A DNA stretch of 64,000 nucleotides from a bacterium (GTDB taxonomy: Bacteria > Armatimonadota > Fimbriimonadia > Fimbriimonadales > Fimbriimonadaceae), in assembly GCA_027485645.1 (NCBI GenBank), contig JAIXQR010000003.1, positions 617,184-681,183 on the forward strand, read 5' to 3'. The first letter of the stretch is position 1. Every line of letters starts with the position of its first letter. The notes under the pieces were generated by a model that searched no databases, was not told where the DNA came from, and saw nothing but the letters and a program-made list of their open reading frames with translations. The translations under genes and the position numbers were made by a program. Below, piece after piece: positions 1 to 9,861 of the stretch.

Positions 1-1
1 C

Positions 2-1660
2 TACACCTGGTTTGCTCGCACCCTTTTTAACCGGTTCGTTGCAGCGCTTCGTGGCTTCGCCGAAAAGGCCGGCGTCACCGGCGTTCCGTTCATCATCAAC
101 ATTCATGGCAGCGGCGGCGGACGGGCGACCACGTTCCCAATCGGGATTGCACAGACCTATGAAAGCTACACCCAAGCCGCGGGGTATTGGGGGTCTTCCG
201 ATCACTATTTAGGCGAGCTGACGCGAGACAATGCGGGCGACCTTTACATGCTGAATGCCTTCATGGCGGCGGTCAATCGGCAGGAGCAACCGCTTTCCTC
301 CGTTGAGTTTGAAGCAGGCACGGGCGATTACGGCGAAATTGGGGGCACTCGGTACACGAACAAGGCCACGGATTTCAAAGCCCGCTTGAGCGTGGTGCAG
401 GGCAATCGGATGCTCAACCACTACCTGATCGCGGGTGGCCGAAACCCGATGCTGGATAAACCGCTCAAAGATGGGAACGGCCGCCTTGGCACAACCGGTG
501 AGCGACACGGATTCGCTGCGCCAATTGGCCCCGAGGGGCAGCTTGACCCCGTTTACTTCGGCCTTAAGGACACCAACGAGACCCTCATGGCGGTTGAGGC
601 TTGGCTGTCGGAAGCGCGCCAGGAACTAGACGGGGTGTCGCTGGGCTTTATCCCCGACTACTATTCAACCGACGTGAAGCCCGCCGGGCCGATGCGAGAA
701 TTGGCCAGCAAGCTGGAGGCTGCTCGCGGTTGGCAAGAGCGGCTCGTTCGCGCGCTGCTGGACCAGAGCGTGAGCTTTGACGCGGTGAACTTGCAGGCCG
801 AGGCAGAAATCAAAGCGCCGGTTTTGGCGCTGGCGACCTCCGTTTGCATGGCGCCTTCGGTGGCAAGTCGGCTCCTGAACTACGTGAAAAAAGGCGGCAC
901 TTTGATGCTGTTCGGCCCTGTGCCCACCGAGGATATGGAAGGGAAGCCGATGAACCTCTTGGTGGAGGCTCTTGGGCTGACGCTTCATCCTGGACTTACG
1001 TCCAGTCGGCACTCTTTCCCGTCGACCCAAGGGGTCGGATTTGCGTCTTTTGAGCCCGAAGTTCGGGTCTGGGAAGGGATCCCTTTCACGATGAAGTCTG
1101 GAACTCCATTCCTCCGGATTGCCCAAACCGAGCATTTTGGTGGCGGGATGATTCCATTCGGTTCGGGCAAAGTGTGTCTTCTCACCGTGCAACCGCCTCA
1201 GCACCGACGCCTTTGGCGGGCCTTGTTCAACGAACTCAATGTTCGGGCCGGCGTACAGCACGATTCTCCAAACGGTGGCGTTTTGCTTCAGCGCGTGCGT
1301 CATCAGCAATCTCGGTTCATCAGCTTGATCAACCTCGACGCGGACCCGAAGGACCTTCAGATCACGGATGGCGGGGAGTCTCTGTTCTCCGGCAAGGTTC
1401 ACCTGCCAGCACGAACGGCGAAGCTTCTGCCGCTCAATGTGCCGATAGGTGGCTTCCTCATCAGCCGGTCAACGGCAGAGATCGTGGCGTCGTCTGCGAA
1501 CTCGGTTTCTTTCCGAAAGGGGCCGGTAGATGAGGTTGCTATTCTGCGCGGAAAGCCGAAAGTAGTCGGCGGCGGTGCGAGTTTGCGCTTGCTTCAAGGC
1601 GACGAATATCGACTCGAGATCGAGCCCGGAGTTGGCAAGATCGAGATCCGGCAGGCGTAA
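2..1660 (+). CDS. Beta-galactosidase-like glycoside hydrolase (GH35/GH42-like), 3' part
   Basis: The frame is open from the first bases of the window, so the start and probably the catalytic acid/base lie upstream; about 552 residues remain. Seen: a clan-A-like stretch ending in SVEFEAGTGDYGE, where the Glu codon at 305-307 matches the position of the family's nucleophile in a T/S-x-E-F-x-x-G context, followed by a 'YLIAGGRNP' segment typical of beta-galactosidases. A flavodoxin/glutamine-amidotransferase-like region follows (about nt 780-1000, 'LNYVKKGGTLMLFGP'), as in GH42-type enzymes, then a beta-rich tail. Likely role: release of beta-galactosyl residues from oligosaccharides. GH35 versus GH42 cannot be settled without the N-terminus. 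Confidence 0.75.
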   Translation, partial: YTWFARTLFNRFVAALRGFAEKAGVTGVPFIINIHGSGGGRATTFPIGIAQTYESYTQAAGYWGSSDHYLGELTRDNAGDLYMLNAFMAAVNRQEQPLSSVEFEAGTGDYGEIGGTRYTNKATDFKARLSVVQGNRMLNHYLIAGGRNPMLDKPLKDGNGRLGTTGERHGFAAPIGPEGQLDPVYFGLKDTNETLMAVEAWLSEARQELDGVSLGFIPDYYSTDVKPAGPMRELASKLEAARGWQERLVRALLDQSVSFDAVNLQAEAEIKAPVLALATSVCMAPSVASRLLNYVKKGGTLMLFGPVPTEDMEGKPMNLLVEALGLTLHPGLTSSRHSFPSTQGVGFASFEPEVRVWEGIPFTMKSGTPFLRIAQTEHFGGGMIPFGSGKVCLLTVQPPQHRRLWRALFNELNVRAGVQHDSPNGGVLLQRVRHQQSRFISLINLDADPKDLQITDGGESLFSGKVHLPARTAKLLPLNVPIGGFLISRSTAEIVASSANSVSFRKGPVDEVAILRGKPKVVGGGASLRLLQGDEYRLEIEPGVGKIEIRQA

Positions 1661-1798
1661 CGTGCTGATTGCGAAACGAGGGCCGCTTTCTAGAGTGGCC
1701 CCAAGGCGGTGAGCCGAGATTAGGTCGTTCGCCCACAAGAATCATTTGTGAAGCTGGAACGGTCTACTTCGCATCCGACGATGCAGTTGAAAACCAGC

Positions 1799-1834
1799 GG
1801 TTGCGAGAAATCTCGCAACCGGTGATGTTGTTTT
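1799..1834. terminator. Bidirectional hairpin terminator between convergent genes
   Basis: A perfect 10-bp stem GGTTGCGAGA/TCTCGCAACC (1799-1808 and 1811-1820) with a 2-nt gap is followed by a T-rich stretch on the + side; on the - side the stem is followed by GGTTTTC. It lies between the GH35-like gene and the convergent small secreted protein gene and could serve both. The T-runs are short, so efficiency is uncertain. Confidence 0.55.
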
Positions 1835-1897
1835 GGGCTCTTTGAACAAACGATCACGCGTGCGTGCAGAAAAAGCCTGTGAGCTTCTGGCGCGGAC

Positions 1898-2407
1898 TTA
1901 TTGACCGCCCATCTGGCTCGGGTCCATCTTTTTGCCGTCCATGATCATCTCGGACGACTTCCAGTCCATGATTGCGAGCTTCCACTTTCCGCCCTGCTTG
2001 ACGTAGGTTTCGACGGTTTTGCCGGACATGGTCAGCTTGTGCATCTTCTTATCTGGACCAGGAACCGTGCCGGTCATGGATCGGGTCATTTCGGCGGTGG
2101 CTTTGTTGCCCTTCTCGGTCAGCTTCAGCAACTTGCTGGTAACGTCGGTGATCTTCTGAAGCGATCCGGTGCCTTGCTTCATTCCCGCAAGCATCTGGTC
2201 GAAGGTCATCGTCTTGCCGGCTTCGATGTACTTGAAATCTGCCGTGATGGTCGGCTGCATGGCCTTCTTGAACGCGACCATATCCTTGGCCATCAGCGCT
2301 TTTCGGGAAACGCCGTCGTTTTTGAGGATCATTTCCTTCAGGGACTCCGCATGGGTAGTGGATCCAAGAACGAGGAGAAGCGCGGCACAAACTGGCAGCC
2401 TATTCAT
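1898..2407 (-). CDS. Secreted NTF2-like (SnoaL/DUF4440-type) protein
   Basis: A 169-residue protein with an N-terminal Sec signal (MNRLPVCAALLLVLGSTTHA). The mature part has the helix-then-beta-sheet pattern of the NTF2/SnoaL fold: an amphipathic N-terminal helix and C-terminal strands ending 'KQGGKWKLAIMDWKS', typical of DUF4440 proteins. ATG at 2407 is preferred over an in-frame GTG at 2416 because TAAAGT lies 9 nt before it, consistent with a leaderless transcript. Function is unknown; this fold binds small ligands or acts as an accessory domain. No catalytic residues can be named. Confidence 0.7.
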   Translation of the reverse strand: MNRLPVCAALLLVLGSTTHAESLKEMILKNDGVSRKALMAKDMVAFKKAMQPTITADFKYIEAGKTMTFDQMLAGMKQGTGSLQKITDVTSKLLKLTEKGNKATAEMTRSMTGTVPGPDKKMHKLTMSGKTVETYVKQGGKWKLAIMDWKSSEMIMDGKKMDPSQMGGQ

Positions 2408-2490
2408 ATCACTCACACTTTAGCTTCTCCGGAAGGCATTTGCAAGATTTGCCGGACTTTCGACGGAGCCCTGCGTGATAAATTGTAGGC

Positions 2491-4347
2491 ATGCCTATTT
2501 CTGGCGCGATGCTGCTCCTCCTCGGCCCGAGTGCCGAGCTTCCGCCTTATGCCGTGGCCCAAATGTCGGGCGTCACGGTGAAAGGGCTCCCGGCGGTGAC
2601 TAGCCGCATTCATGTGGATCAGTTTGGGTATCTGCCTGCTGAAACGAAGACGGCAATCTTGTCGGACCCGCAAATTGGCTTCAACGCCGACCAGGACATT
2701 GCGGTCGGAAAGACGTTGCAGGTTCGGGCTCGAAACGGAAAGACGGTGTTTACCGGCCCGGTCCGAATTTGGAACAACGGCAAAGTGCACGAAGACTCGG
2801 GCGACCGTGGCTGGTGGTTCGACTTTTCGAAGGTTCAGACCCCCGGCGAATACTACATTTACGATCCGGCGAACAACGTTCGAAGCGCAGTCTTCTCCGT
2901 CAACGAGAAGATTTTCTCGCCCGTCATGCGGGCGGCGATTCGCACGTTTTACTATCAGCGCCTCGGCGTGGACCTTAAGGTGCCCTACGCAGAAAAGCCG
3001 TGGACCGAGAAGGCTGCCCTGACCCAAGATGCGCGGGCTCGAAACGTGTTGGCGAAGGAGGACGCAAGCCAAGAGCGCGACCTCAGCGGCGGCTGGATGG
3101 ACGCGGGGGACACGAACAAATATCCTCCCTTCAACGCGGACGTGCTGCACCCTATGCTTTACGCGTACAAGGCTAATCCGAAAGCCTTCGGCGAAGGAAA
3201 CGGCATCCCCGAAAGTGGTAACGGACGCCCCGATATCCTCGACGAAATCAAAGTCCAGCTCGACTGGCTGGTCAAAATGCAGTTCCCAGACGGTGCGGTA
3301 CCGGTCAAGATGGGCAACATCGACTACAACGGCAAATGGCCGCTGAGCGAGGACAAGCGGACCCGCTACTACGGCCCGAAGGACAGCGGCGCGGCGATTT
3401 ATACCGCCGCCAACTTCGCCCACGCTGCCCGGGTCTATCGAAATTTTCCTGCTTGGAAGGGCTTCGCCGAAGACCTGAAGCGACGAGCCATCCTTTCTTA
3501 CAACTGGTTCGAAAACAACCCGCCGACCTTCAAATCGGACACGGGCGAGATTAAGAGCGGCATTGCCAACAAGTCGGCCGAGGACCAAGATCGGTACCAC
3601 TGCTTTACGGCAATCCATCTGTACGACCTCACCGGAGATGAGAAGTATCATCGCATGATTAAGGCTTTGGCCGGCAAAACTCGGCAGATGTCGGAACCCA
3701 CTTGGAGCCCATACGATGCCGGAGCGGGCGAGGCGCTGGCTGAATACACCACCTTCAAGAAGGCCGACCCCGTCTTGGTCGCGAAGATCAAAGCGCAACT
3801 GAAGCGCTCCGCCGCTAGTGCAGCCTGGGCTCCGGCGCCAACGGCCGACCTTTATCGAGCTTGGATGGTTCCAACCAGCTACCACTGGGGCAGCAACTTT
3901 GTCCGCGCAAGCTATGGTCTGAGTAGCATGGTCGCCGCAAAGTACGGCGGGCTCGACGCAGCCACGAGGGCCCGCTTAAAGGTCCGGGCAGCAGACATGC
4001 TCCACTCTTTCCACGGCGTGAACCCGCTGAACGTGGTTTACCTATCGAACATGGGCAAGCTCGGCGCGGAGAACTCGATTCGCAGCATCTACCACGAGCG
4101 TTATAACGTGAACACCCCGTTTGCCTACAACCCGCCGCCAGGCTACGTTGTCGGAGGTCCAAACCAGAGCTACTCTGGCAAGGCGGCCGAAGGTACGCCT
4201 TCCGTTGAATGGATCAAATCTCAGCCCCGCGCTAAGGCCTACGCCGACTTCAACCGGGTTTGGCCAGAGAGTAGCTGGGAGCTGAGCGAGAACGCCATCT
4301 ACTACCAAGCGATGTACGTTCGGCTGATCGCCGAGTTTGCTCGCTAA
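2491..4347 (+). CDS. Glycoside hydrolase family 9 cellulase/endoglucanase
   Basis: A 618-residue protein with a short hydrophobic N-terminus, an N-terminal immunoglobulin-like CelD_N domain (about 38-140, 'IHVDQFGYLPAETKTAIL') and a GH9 (alpha/alpha)6 catalytic domain (about 145-615). Family landmarks seen: GGWMDAGDTNKY with D204 and D207 (base region), the HGVNPLN segment, H535 in HERYN, and E600 in LSENAIYYQ, the expected acid. Predicted to cleave beta-1,4-glucan or related glucan outside the cytoplasm. TAAATT at 2479-2484 sits 6 nt before the ATG with no Shine-Dalgarno. The signal peptide is weak, so the export route is less certain than the family. Confidence 0.9.
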   Translation: MPISGAMLLLLGPSAELPPYAVAQMSGVTVKGLPAVTSRIHVDQFGYLPAETKTAILSDPQIGFNADQDIAVGKTLQVRARNGKTVFTGPVRIWNNGKVHEDSGDRGWWFDFSKVQTPGEYYIYDPANNVRSAVFSVNEKIFSPVMRAAIRTFYYQRLGVDLKVPYAEKPWTEKAALTQDARARNVLAKEDASQERDLSGGWMDAGDTNKYPPFNADVLHPMLYAYKANPKAFGEGNGIPESGNGRPDILDEIKVQLDWLVKMQFPDGAVPVKMGNIDYNGKWPLSEDKRTRYYGPKDSGAAIYTAANFAHAARVYRNFPAWKGFAEDLKRRAILSYNWFENNPPTFKSDTGEIKSGIANKSAEDQDRYHCFTAIHLYDLTGDEKYHRMIKALAGKTRQMSEPTWSPYDAGAGEALAEYTTFKKADPVLVAKIKAQLKRSAASAAWAPAPTADLYRAWMVPTSYHWGSNFVRASYGLSSMVAAKYGGLDAATRARLKVRAADMLHSFHGVNPLNVVYLSNMGKLGAENSIRSIYHERYNVNTPFAYNPPPGYVVGGPNQSYSGKAAEGTPSVEWIKSQPRAKAYADFNRVWPESSWELSENAIYYQAMYVRLIAEFAR

Positions 4348-4375
4348 CGCAGATAGGGGCAACTCGTTTGCCAGC

Positions 4376-4403
4376 GGTGTTTGGGGCGCTTGCCCCAGAC
4401 ACC
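4376..4403 (+). terminator. Strong hairpin downstream of the GH9 gene
   Basis: A 12-bp stem GGTGTTTGGGGC/GCCCCAGACACC containing one G-T pair, with loop GCTT, starts 29 nt after the GH9 stop codon. There is no convincing T-run after it, so it may be a weak terminator or an mRNA 3'-end stabiliser. Confidence 0.4.
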
Positions 4404-4480
4404 CTTGCTACACGCTCTCTCAATGTTAAGGTTGCGGTCCGATTGAGCCGTTTCTGCAATGGTCGTTGTAAAGTTAAGAC

Positions 4481-7087
4481 ATGAGGTGGCTGATCGCGCT
4501 CCTGACTGTTCTTCCCACGACCATTGCCGTTGGGCAGGTTCGTTCTGTGGAGCCGATAGCCCCTGGATTGCCATTCACCGGGCCCGACGCTCCGGCGATC
4601 GATGGGGTGCTGAGTTCTGACGGTAGCGTTCTCGCCTTCACCTCATACGCCTCAAACCTGACAGCCGGGATCAAGCCAAGCTTTTACTCGCTGTACGTTC
4701 AGACCCTCAGCGATCAGAAAATCCATCGCGTGCCGACCACGGGCGACAAGGGTTTTGGCCTGATTCGGATCAGTGCTAATGGCCGACGCGTGTCGTTCAG
4801 CGATTCAAATCACGCATTTTTGTATGATCGCACAACAAACGTGATCCAAAAGGTCAGCTATTTTCCGGATGGAAAGCTCGGCAGGGGCTTCGTTGTTGGG
4901 ATGAATCGAGACGGCTCCAAGCTGCTTCTTCGCATCACTGATGGTTCCGGAGCCGGGTACCGATACTACTTGCGTGACGTGGCCGCAAATAAAACAACAA
5001 AGGTTCAGTTAAATGCTGCGGGCCAGGGCTTGACGAGCTTTGAGCAGCCCAAGATGACAGAGGATGCCAGCGCAATCCTGTTCCGATCGAAAGATAGTCG
5101 ACTGCCCAAGGGTCCAAGTGAGTACAGCATCTATCGCAAATCGCTGATCACTGGCGAAGTAACATTACTAGGCGATGGCGGAGCCGCCCTTACCGAGATT
5201 GACGCAAAGGGGCAGAAAGCTCTAGTCAGGAGTGTCTCCGTTACCCCTGCCGATCCTGGCCATTATTCTCTGATTAACTTCAATTCAAGCGAGGTCACAC
5301 AATTTCCAGTTGAATTCCGTTCTCCAAGGCTCTCGGCGGACGGACTGGTCGTTGCTGGTACGCGGACCAAAGATTCCTTCTATGTGGCTGGGGAACTCTT
5401 GGCATACCGTGTTGCCAACAAAACTTGGAGCACGATTCGGAAAGGAAATGGTGGCGGGCATGAAGTCCGTAGTCTTTCACGCGATGGCAGTCGGATCGTC
5501 TACGCCCAGCAAACGAATTCTCCGTCCTTGACGATTTCCATGTGTGATCTCACGGGTACCGAGGTGCCAAACGTTGATGCGAACCTCCCGGGCGGCGCCA
5601 ACAGTTGGATCGTGGCAATCTCGGCGTCCGCGTCGGGGCACCGAATCGCTTTGGTTACGGACTCTACCAACTTGGTTCCGGAGGCTACTTATGGAATCAA
5701 CCAAGTTTTTGTTCGTGACGTGCGGGAGAACAAGACCACGCTGGAGAGCGTGAGTGCAACTGGCCAGCCGGTTTCCGGACATGTGGAAACCGTAAATATG
5801 TCGTCTAACGGCAAGTTTATCGCATACACGGTAAGACGAACTATTTATAGTCAAGACTTTACGGTCGTTGTCAGAAACCTTGAGACTAATAAGAATGTCG
5901 GTACCAAGTTCTATGTCGGACAGATCGTTAAGCTAGAAGTTTCGAACACGGGACATGCGACGATTGTTCGAGAAGTTGAGCGGACAAGGTTCGTCAATCA
6001 GTTTGACTCCCGAGCGGGCGTTGATTACGATCTAAGCCAGCTCATTCCAACCGGAAGTAGACTAGTTGAACGAGGTATTGGGGTCTACGCCGCGGCAGAA
6101 AGCAATGAAGTTTTCATTGTTAGCGAAGACCTTGAGTTTTACCAGCCATCAATTTTACGAATCAGGCCCGGCGATACGTCGCTGCGCCGGATCAAAGTAC
6201 CAGAAGAAACCTTTGTCGTGGACGTTGCCGATACGGGCGACCGGGTATGGCTCATTTCTTTTGCCGGCACCTTAAAGCGTTTGGATCTAAAGACGAACAA
6301 TGTCAAAGACGTGCGTTCGAACTTTGTCTATAGTGCTCCTCAGTTCTCTCGCAACGGGCGCTACCTTGCCGACGAGAATCTCCTGTATGATCTAGAGTCT
6401 GGCAGCGGATGGCAGCTCGGCGACGATACAGTTTATCCCTATGGGGTTACCGACGGCGCAGACGTGATCGCGCTCTTGTCCGGCAGCATCGGTCAGATTC
6501 CGCTTAGCAATTTACTGCAGCCTTACATCATGCGAGTTGGACAGATGGATCCTAATCCATCTACGTTCCTCTCTTCATTCGATTTTGTTGTCCAGGGAAC
6601 TGTTTCGGTACGAGCCTCCGGATTTAGCTTCCAGGTTTCATCCGAGGATCTTAAGTACCAATACCGGATTGGCACCGGTGCGTGGAGTTCTCCCGGGCCT
6701 GGCGCGATTACCCTAACTCTGCCGTACGATGGAACTCACGTGATTTCGGCGAGGACCGTCGATCCCGTAGGCAGAGTCGATCTGTCGCCGGCCACGATAA
6801 CGGTCAGAAGCGATACAACGTCACCGTCGGTTTCAGCTAATGCTCGTGCGACAAAGACAACCGCAAAAATCGATACGTCCGCGTCCGAGGCTGTTACCTG
6901 GCAAATTGAGGTTAGGCATACCGGAGGCGAAGTAGTGTTCAGTCAGAACTCGGGTGGAGGTCAGCGTTCGTTTGAATTCTTGGTCTCAAATCTTGCCGCT
7001 AACACGGATTATGAGTACGAGCTGATCGCCACCGACCAAATGGGGCTGGCAACTACGCTTATAGGTACTTTTAGGACCGGAAGCTGA
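4481..7087 (+). CDS. Secreted TolB/WD40-like beta-propeller protein with C-terminal Ig/FnIII-like domains (copy 1)
   Basis: An 868-residue protein with a Sec signal (MRWLIALLTVLPTTIAVGQ). Residues about 25-680 contain repeated 'S.DG..v.F.S.asnL' blades with 'VFVRDV...TTLESVS', the pattern of PD40/TolB-type propellers. Residues about 695-790 form an Ig-like module (YRIGTGAWSSPGP), and the last 75 residues resemble a fibronectin-III strand set. No catalytic motif is visible. It is a diverged tandem duplicate of the next gene: both start VRS-EP-APGLPFTG after the signal and share the C-terminal module. TAAAGT lies 6 nt upstream of the ATG. A surface binding or scaffolding role is inferred. Confidence 0.75.
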   Translation: MRWLIALLTVLPTTIAVGQVRSVEPIAPGLPFTGPDAPAIDGVLSSDGSVLAFTSYASNLTAGIKPSFYSLYVQTLSDQKIHRVPTTGDKGFGLIRISANGRRVSFSDSNHAFLYDRTTNVIQKVSYFPDGKLGRGFVVGMNRDGSKLLLRITDGSGAGYRYYLRDVAANKTTKVQLNAAGQGLTSFEQPKMTEDASAILFRSKDSRLPKGPSEYSIYRKSLITGEVTLLGDGGAALTEIDAKGQKALVRSVSVTPADPGHYSLINFNSSEVTQFPVEFRSPRLSADGLVVAGTRTKDSFYVAGELLAYRVANKTWSTIRKGNGGGHEVRSLSRDGSRIVYAQQTNSPSLTISMCDLTGTEVPNVDANLPGGANSWIVAISASASGHRIALVTDSTNLVPEATYGINQVFVRDVRENKTTLESVSATGQPVSGHVETVNMSSNGKFIAYTVRRTIYSQDFTVVVRNLETNKNVGTKFYVGQIVKLEVSNTGHATIVREVERTRFVNQFDSRAGVDYDLSQLIPTGSRLVERGIGVYAAAESNEVFIVSEDLEFYQPSILRIRPGDTSLRRIKVPEETFVVDVADTGDRVWLISFAGTLKRLDLKTNNVKDVRSNFVYSAPQFSRNGRYLADENLLYDLESGSGWQLGDDTVYPYGVTDGADVIALLSGSIGQIPLSNLLQPYIMRVGQMDPNPSTFLSSFDFVVQGTVSVRASGFSFQVSSEDLKYQYRIGTGAWSSPGPGAITLTLPYDGTHVISARTVDPVGRVDLSPATITVRSDTTSPSVSANARATKTTAKIDTSASEAVTWQIEVRHTGGEVVFSQNSGGGQRSFEFLVSNLAANTDYEYELIATDQMGLATTLIGTFRTGS

Positions 7088-7218
7088 TCCAGACAGAAGG
7101 GAAGACTCGGCACGCCGATCAGATTGCCGAAGGTGTCACGAAAAAAAGTAACCACGGCATGCAAAATCAATCGCCAAATTCGACATATTCTGGCAGTTGA
7201 GAGAGTAACTTTCTGCCT

Positions 7219-9777
7219 ATGCGTTCGGCGTTGGCATTTTTGACCCTCCTCTTAGCAGCTTGCGGATTTGCGCAGGTGCGATCCGCCGAGCCATTGGCCC
7301 CTGGTCTTCCATTCACCGGGCGGGATGACTCGGTGTCGATCAGCCAAGTAAGTGCTGACGGTAAGGTCGTGTTGTACTATTCTGGGGCTTCGAACCTCAC
7401 TCCCGAGCGCGTCACGAGCCGGATCTCTTTCTGCCTGGAATCTCTGAGCGACGGCGTTATTCATCGAATTCCCCTAGATTCCTCGGTCCTATTAGAAGCC
7501 GCATATCTGAGCGGAGATGGGAGTCGAGTTGCGATAAACAATGACGGTGTTCCGTTACTCTACGACAGAGCCGCGGAGCGAATCCAGAACATCGGCATTC
7601 TTCCAGACGGTACCGTTTCGAAGGGATACATATGGGGATTAAGCACAGACGGCACGAAGATACTGATGTCTTTAAATGATAAATACCGATCTGGAAGTAA
7701 GCTCTATATTAGGGATACTGTAGCAGGTCGAACCACAGGCATTCAAACAAACTCTGCCGGTGATTCCATCAGTGTAGAGGTAGGCGCGCGGCTCACCGGA
7801 GACGGAAAGTCGATCTTCTTTCGATCTTCGGACGCAAGGTTGCCGAAAGGAGGCTCAGGAGGAAAAATTTACCGAAAGTCATTGGATACGGGGGCTGTCG
7901 AGCTTATTGAAGATTCAGGGGCCTACTTCCGTGGTGTCGACGCAACGGGAAAGACATTGCTTCTTGCTCCAAACTATCAAGCAAAGTACTACTCATTACT
8001 CGATACACATACGAAAGTGCGAACATTTCTCGAACGGGATCTCTACCAGCCGAAATTATCTGGCGATGGCACGATCGTCATTGGTACCAAAGTGACCCGC
8101 CTAGATGACGTAACTGGGACAATCGTCGCCTATCACGTGGCGAGCCGAAAATGGACGACCGTGCGCAGTCAGGAGAAATCCTTCCATACCGTTGGAAGCA
8201 TCTCTGACAATGGCTCCAGAATTGTGTATGCGGGTGGTTTGTGCGATTTAAATGCTGTTGAGTACCCCTATGCCCAAACTAATTTGCCAGGATTCGCTTA
8301 CGGTTTTGCCGGTGCTGGAGGTTCCTCAGACTCAGGCACGAAAGTAGTCTTTGGGTCACGGGCTTCGAACGTTGTCGATGGAGTCAAACCCGATGGAGCA
8401 CAGCTGTTCGTTAGAGATGTTGTGAACCAAACTACTTCCCTTGAAAGTATGAGCTCAGACGGACAGCCAGTGCGCGGAATAGTGTCATTATCGGCATTTT
8501 CGGCCAACGGTAGATATCTATCATATATCGTTCAGAGAGGTAGCTACGATAACTATAGCTTCGTTGTTGTAGTGCGCGACGTGATAGCAAAGAGAAATGT
8601 CGCTAGTTACGAGTACTTCGGACGCCTGATTGCGATTCAAGTAAAGAACGACGGAAGAACGGCCGTGATGTTTGAGAATCTTGGAGTGAAGACAAGCCTG
8701 TTTGATCCCAAAACAGGCAAGGTCTCGGATCTCACCAAATTGATGCCCCCCGGTTACAACAACGGCGTGCAGTACCTCGAACGTCTGTGGGTTGGCGCGG
8801 ATGATGATCTAGTCTTTCTTAGTGTAGAGTCCGAGGGGTTTTTTGAAGTCTACATACTGCAGATCAATGTGAAATCTCAGCAGGTCCAGTTAACTAAAGT
8901 GCCAGCCAACTCACTTCCTATTGACATAAGTACAAGTGGAACAATCGCCGTGGTCCGGGGATTCAACGGCAGTTTCGATGCAATTCATCTCGACACGAAA
9001 GTCCTTAGGAGACTTCCAATCAATGACATCTATGCAACCGCCTATCTCTCTGGTAATGGTCGGTACGTCGGCATAAATAGATTCATCATTGATCTGGAGG
9101 AACCAAGGGGTTGGTATCTTGATCCAACTGCGGTCGGATCTATAGTAGATGTACTAAACTCTGGGGACCCGATCTTCCAAGGATTCGGTTCCGTTAACGG
9201 TGTTCACTTATCAAACCGTTCACTCCCCTTTCTCCTGCGCTTGGGGACCCCTGATCCGAATCCGCTCACGTTCGTCACTCCAGCAGCGACGATCGTGAAA
9301 GGCGTCGTAAAGATTACTACTACCGGAGTCAGCTTCTCGGAGCCGACGACGAGTCTAAAGTTCCAACACCGCATCGGGACCGGTGCGTGGACTGCCCCTG
9401 GGCCCGCGCTAACCAGCCTTACTCTTCCAAAGGATGGCGTTCATGAGGTCGCGGTGAGATGTGTCGATTCGGCCGGCCGAATGGATCCAACTCCTGCTAC
9501 GTTCACGGTCACGAGCGATACGGTCGCGCCCAGCATGACCGTGAACATCAAGACCACTTCGGATGGGGCTAAGTTCACCGCAACCGCTTCTGAGCACTGC
9601 ACTTGGACTTTGAAAGTTAACTACACCTTTGATGGGGTTGAGCCCGTGCTGGGGCCTTGGTACGAGCCAGTCATTACTGGCCTTAGACCGAGAACAACCT
9701 ATTTGTATGAACTCACAGCGACCGACAAAGCCGGTTTCCAGGTGAAAAAGAAGGGCACGTTCACCACCACTCCCTAG
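7219..9777 (+). CDS. Secreted TolB/WD40-like beta-propeller protein with C-terminal Ig/FnIII-like domains (copy 2)
   Basis: An 852-residue paralogue of the gene just upstream, with signal MRSALAFLTLLLAACGFAQ. The propeller covers about 25-665, the Ig-like module ('HRIGTGAWTAPGP') about 690-775 and an FnIII-like end about 780-850. Cysteine at position 15 falls in LLLAACGF, so lipoprotein processing is possible, but cleavage after GFAQ as in the sister is equally likely. By eye this copy is more A+T-rich with looser codon choice than its neighbours, suggesting weaker expression or relaxed constraint. TAACTT (7206-7211) is 7 nt before the ATG. Function unknown. Confidence 0.75.
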   Translation: MRSALAFLTLLLAACGFAQVRSAEPLAPGLPFTGRDDSVSISQVSADGKVVLYYSGASNLTPERVTSRISFCLESLSDGVIHRIPLDSSVLLEAAYLSGDGSRVAINNDGVPLLYDRAAERIQNIGILPDGTVSKGYIWGLSTDGTKILMSLNDKYRSGSKLYIRDTVAGRTTGIQTNSAGDSISVEVGARLTGDGKSIFFRSSDARLPKGGSGGKIYRKSLDTGAVELIEDSGAYFRGVDATGKTLLLAPNYQAKYYSLLDTHTKVRTFLERDLYQPKLSGDGTIVIGTKVTRLDDVTGTIVAYHVASRKWTTVRSQEKSFHTVGSISDNGSRIVYAGGLCDLNAVEYPYAQTNLPGFAYGFAGAGGSSDSGTKVVFGSRASNVVDGVKPDGAQLFVRDVVNQTTSLESMSSDGQPVRGIVSLSAFSANGRYLSYIVQRGSYDNYSFVVVVRDVIAKRNVASYEYFGRLIAIQVKNDGRTAVMFENLGVKTSLFDPKTGKVSDLTKLMPPGYNNGVQYLERLWVGADDDLVFLSVESEGFFEVYILQINVKSQQVQLTKVPANSLPIDISTSGTIAVVRGFNGSFDAIHLDTKVLRRLPINDIYATAYLSGNGRYVGINRFIIDLEEPRGWYLDPTAVGSIVDVLNSGDPIFQGFGSVNGVHLSNRSLPFLLRLGTPDPNPLTFVTPAATIVKGVVKITTTGVSFSEPTTSLKFQHRIGTGAWTAPGPALTSLTLPKDGVHEVAVRCVDSAGRMDPTPATFTVTSDTVAPSMTVNIKTTSDGAKFTATASEHCTWTLKVNYTFDGVEPVLGPWYEPVITGLRPRTTYLYELTATDKAGFQVKKKGTFTTTP

Positions 9778-9861
9778 TGGAAATCGTTTCAGGATTGTAG
9801 GCGCAGGAGTCGAGGGTGTCAGTGTCGGGAAACCGGCACCTATTCGGAGCGTCAGATCGGC

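Noticed and set aside
2413..3885. Long open frame opposite the GH9 gene
   Set aside because: It lies wholly antisense to a gene with clear GH9 motifs and has no recognisable domain; long antisense frames are expected in G+C-rich DNA. The same reasoning removes 26618-28303 (-) and 56980-58020 (+).
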